Of a stretch of 31,361 nt of DNA, positions 29,942 to 31,361 are shown one piece after another (position 1 is the stretch's first letter; each line of letters begins with the position of its first letter). The notes below the pieces were generated by a model, which saw only the letters and a program-made list of their open reading frames with translations, made no database searches and had not been told where the DNA came from. A program made the translations under genes and the position numbers. The DNA is from a virus. The stretch covers positions 1 through 31,361 of IMG/VR virus record IMGVR_UViG_3300045884_000047; one strand, given 5' to 3'.

Positions 29942-30171
29942 TGGCGCGCAGCCTCCCACTCGAGACATTCGGGACAGGTCACACTGGCCCGCACCATAAC
30001 GGGTACGGGGAGCGGGTTACTGACCGACTTACCGCACCGCTGACAGCGGACACGGTAGGTGTCGTCGGCTTGCACTTCGGCGGCTTGCTGCGCCGGCGAC
30101 AGGATCGCGTCGATGGCCCGCTGGGCCGCCAGGCCGCGACGGAGAAAGATCAACAACTGGTCATCCATCAT
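29938..30171 (-). CDS. Small zinc-ribbon protein
   Basis: 77 residues, MMDDQLLIFLRRGLAAQRAI. The C-terminal half has RCQRCGKSVSNPLPVPV and VTCPECLEWEAARQ, i.e. two CxxC pairs 21 residues apart. The N-terminal half is helical. Two ATGs in a row overlap the stop of the 14-residue frame of element C, so translation may be coupled to it. Function is unknown. Confidence 0.75.
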   Translation of the reverse strand: MMDDQLLIFLRRGLAAQRAIDAILSPAQQAAEVQADDTYRVRCQRCGKSVSNPLPVPVMVRASVTCPECLEWEAARQ

Positions 30172-30212
30172 GGTTGGCTCGCCAGGTGATCAGAAGGCGC
30201 CTTATGCGACAT
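30168..30212 (-). CDS. 14-residue leader-like frame from element C
   Basis: MSHKAPSDHLASQP, starting in the repeated ATGTCGCATAAG box with GGGGAGAC upstream. Its TGA overlaps the ATG of the next gene. It is too short to prove as a gene; it may be a leader that couples translation. Confidence 0.4.
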   Translation of the reverse strand: MSHKAPSDHLASQP

Positions 30213-30260
30213 GCGGCGTCTCCCCAGCATTTCGGCTGCGTTCAGATCCGGATCTGGATC
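30201..30260 (-). repeat. Stop/start element, copy C
   Basis: GATC-CA-GATC-CG-GATC, purine segment GCTGGGGAGAC, then ATGTCGCATAAG 48 bases after the first GATC. Here the upstream gene reads the GATC run in a different frame (SGSRSGSE, not DPDPD) but still uses the same TAA. Confidence 0.85.
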
Positions 30261-30507
30261 CGGAGGTCTGGGCCGGCATGATCGGGCGGCGCTCGAACAC
30301 GGCGATGATCGTTTCGTTCATTTCGTCGGGGCGCGCCATCAGCCGATGCACCTGGAACGTCAGCAAGGTGTAGCCGCGGGCGAAGTTCACGTTGATCACG
30401 CGCTCGAATTGCTCCGCCAACAGCCCCGATCCCGGCGTGACTTCGATCCCGTCCCGCCAGTTCTTCGACACTTCGGCGACGATAAAACGGGGTGGCTGGT
30501 CGGTCAC
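30202..30507 (-). CDS. Small hypothetical protein
   Basis: 101 residues from a GTG overlapping the previous stop (GTGA): MTDQPPRFIVAEVSKNWRDG. It has LLAEQFERVINVNFARGYTL and LTFQVHRLMARPDEMNETII. The alternating strands resemble small proteins with a ferredoxin-like or DUF4177-like pattern (G+.L...), a weak guess. The C-terminus ends GETPHVA from the repeat. Function is unknown. Confidence 0.72.
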   Translation of the reverse strand: MTDQPPRFIVAEVSKNWRDGIEVTPGSGLLAEQFERVINVNFARGYTLLTFQVHRLMARPDEMNETIIAVFERRPIMPAQTSGSRSGSERSRNAGETPHVA

Positions 30508-30740
30508 AGCACGAACCGCGGATCGAAGGCTTTTACCGCATCAACCGAGGGCGGCCGGTGTTCCTGCAGCTCTCGCTCGAATTCCGTGTTGTCGTTGGTG
30601 GTGCGAGTGGCGACCCGCGTGATCATCGCGATAATCGCGATGCCATTCGCCGTCGTGCCTTCCCAGACGCGGGCCGGCACCGTGCCACTCGGGGTCACGA
30701 CATCGATGATCCGCGTGGTCGATTCAAGGGTGATCTTCAT
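30504..30740 (-). CDS. Small hypothetical protein
   Basis: 78 residues, MKITLESTTRIIDVVTPSGT. It continues VPARVWEGTTANGIAIIAMI and TRVATRTTNDNTEFERELQE. It looks like a small beta protein with a helical C-terminus. This pattern (ARVWEG.T..G......I.....) occurs in short phage proteins. ATG overlaps the previous stop (ATGA). Function is unknown. Confidence 0.74.
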   Translation of the reverse strand: MKITLESTTRIIDVVTPSGTVPARVWEGTTANGIAIIAMITRVATRTTNDNTEFERELQEHRPPSVDAVKAFDPRFVL

Positions 30741-31234
30741 TGCGTGTTCCGCGCGATGAATTCCTTCATCGCTTTCACCATGTCTTGCCGCTGGGCCGAG
30801 CTGATGTAGAACATGGACCCGGCGTCGCCTTCGCCTTTCAGGCCCGTCTTGCCGTAGCTGAAGATCATCAGCGTGAACCCGAAGCCGTCCGGCACCTTCG
30901 GCTTGATGTCATTCGCGAGCTCGCGCATCGCGGACTCGACGCCGGCGTGCCGGACGTTGTAGCCGGACTGCTCGACGACTTGGGGTACCGGTTGTCCCAC
31001 CGTGGCGGCCGCGAACTGTTCGCATTCCGCCTTGAGCCGCTCGAGTTGTTCGACGCCCTCGTCTTCGCTCGTGGAATCGTCGCCAATGTTGGCGGCAATG
31101 TTCATCAGCATGGAATACGAGCCGGCGAAGAAAGCCCGCCGGCATTCCTCGACTTGCACTGGCGGGGCATCCTTGGGGATCACCCGCTGACGGTAGCTCT
31201 CGAAACTCTGCGCGACGCTCTCGACGGTGCTCAT
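30737..31234 (-). CDS. Hypothetical protein, mixed alpha/beta
   Basis: 165 residues, MSTVESVAQSFESYRQRVIP. ATG with ACAGGAG nine to ten bases upstream; it overlaps the stop of the 16-residue frame of element D. The N-terminal half is helical (ECRRAFFAGSYSMLMNIAAN). The C-terminal half (DGFGFTLMIFSYGKTGLKG, then MFYISSAQRQDMVKAMKEFI) is a beta-beta-alpha pattern also seen in phage accessory proteins. Function is unknown. Confidence 0.78.
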   Translation of the reverse strand: MSTVESVAQSFESYRQRVIPKDAPPVQVEECRRAFFAGSYSMLMNIAANIGDDSTSEDEGVEQLERLKAECEQFAAATVGQPVPQVVEQSGYNVRHAGVESAMRELANDIKPKVPDGFGFTLMIFSYGKTGLKGEGDAGSMFYISSAQRQDMVKAMKEFIARNTQ

Positions 31235-31281
31235 TGCAACGATTCTCCTGTTCGTCTAACGGAAGACGGCTTATGCGACAT
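31231..31281 (-). CDS. 16-residue leader-like frame from element D
   Basis: MSHKPSSVRRTGESLQ, starting in the repeated box with GCTGAGGAAAAC upstream. Its TGA overlaps the ATG of the next gene. Same arrangement as the 14-residue frame of element C; coding status is unproven. Confidence 0.4.
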   Translation of the reverse strand: MSHKPSSVRRTGESLQ

Positions 31282-31330
31282 GGGGGGTTTTCCTCAGCAA
31301 AGTGACGGCTTTCGGATCGCGATCACGATC
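31270..31330 (-). repeat. Stop/start element, copy D
   Basis: GATC-GT-GATC-GC-GATC, purine segment GCTGAGGAAAAC, then ATGTCGCATAAG 49 bases after the first GATC. The bases between the GATCs differ from copies A-C but the 6-bp pitch is kept. Confidence 0.85.
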
Positions 31331-31361
31331 CACCACTTTCGCGAGCCCGCTGCCTGTTGCA
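31271..31361 (-). CDS. C-terminal end of a gene entering from the right edge
   Basis: Only the last 29 codons plus stop are inside the window: ATGSGLAKVVDRDRDPKAVT then LLRKTPHVA. The stop TAA is part of element D. The tail DRDRDPK is encoded by the GATC run. The family cannot be told. Confidence 0.65.
   Translation of the reverse strand, partial: ATGSGLAKVVDRDRDPKAVTLLRKTPHVA

Noticed and set aside
1-31361. tRNA genes, CRISPR arrays, insertion sequences, integrase or attachment sites
   Set aside because: None could be seen on reading both strands; no regular spacer repeats, no transposase or recombinase motifs.

Overview
The window is part of the genome of a tailed, short-tailed (podovirus-type) bacteriophage. 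Base composition is high-GC, about two thirds by eye. Every credible gene reads leftwards on the minus strand, packed end to end. Most neighbours overlap at ATGA, GTGA or TGATG junctions, the sign of one translationally coupled operon. Long plus-strand open frames are antisense shadows caused by the GC bias. The virion genes point to the head module known from Bordetella phage BPP-1: a Head-tail-connector type portal, a Bbp19-like protein, a scaffold with an ADPE.GG core, a BPP-1-like capsid protein and a Bbp16-like cement protein. They are joined to T7-like tail tube genes. The host cannot be named from the sequence. No integrase, DNA or RNA polymerase, recognisable lysis gene, reverse transcriptase, tRNA or CRISPR array was found here.

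Layout in the direction of transcription (right to left). (1) 31.36-23.9 kb: about 25 small accessory genes. They include conserved phage proteins of unknown function, several small zinc-ribbon proteins, small Trp-rich hydrophobic proteins, an HTH protein and a 27-residue membrane peptide. Four copies of a ~60-bp stop/start element punctuate this region at 31.27, 30.20, 29.43 and 27.45 kb. Each carries three GATC sites at 6-bp pitch, a purine-rich ribosome-binding segment and an ATGTCGCATAA-like start/stop box, and I regard this as the main novelty. (2) 23.8-21.2 kb: terminase small subunit, an Ig-like (IPT/TIG) protein, terminase large subunit. (3) 21.2-17.8 kb: a conserved phage protein, a GNAT acetyltransferase, small proteins and two fibre-like beta-rich proteins. 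(4) 17.8-12.8 kb: portal, small proteins, scaffold, major capsid, cement protein, then a strong hairpin and a small protein. (5) 12.8-7.0 kb: a 1257-residue protein ending in a T7 gp11-like tail-tube (gatekeeper) domain, followed by the tail nozzle protein. (6) 7.0-0 kb: three probable internal or ejection proteins; the last is giant (at least 1475 codons) and runs off the left edge.

Together regions 2-6 make a full packaging-head-tail-ejection pathway. Terminase cuts and pumps DNA through the portal into a scaffolded, cement-stabilised capsid. The gatekeeper and nozzle close the tail, and the internal proteins are presumably ejected ahead of the DNA. Functions are assigned from recognisable motifs, gene order and family knowledge only; no database search was run.
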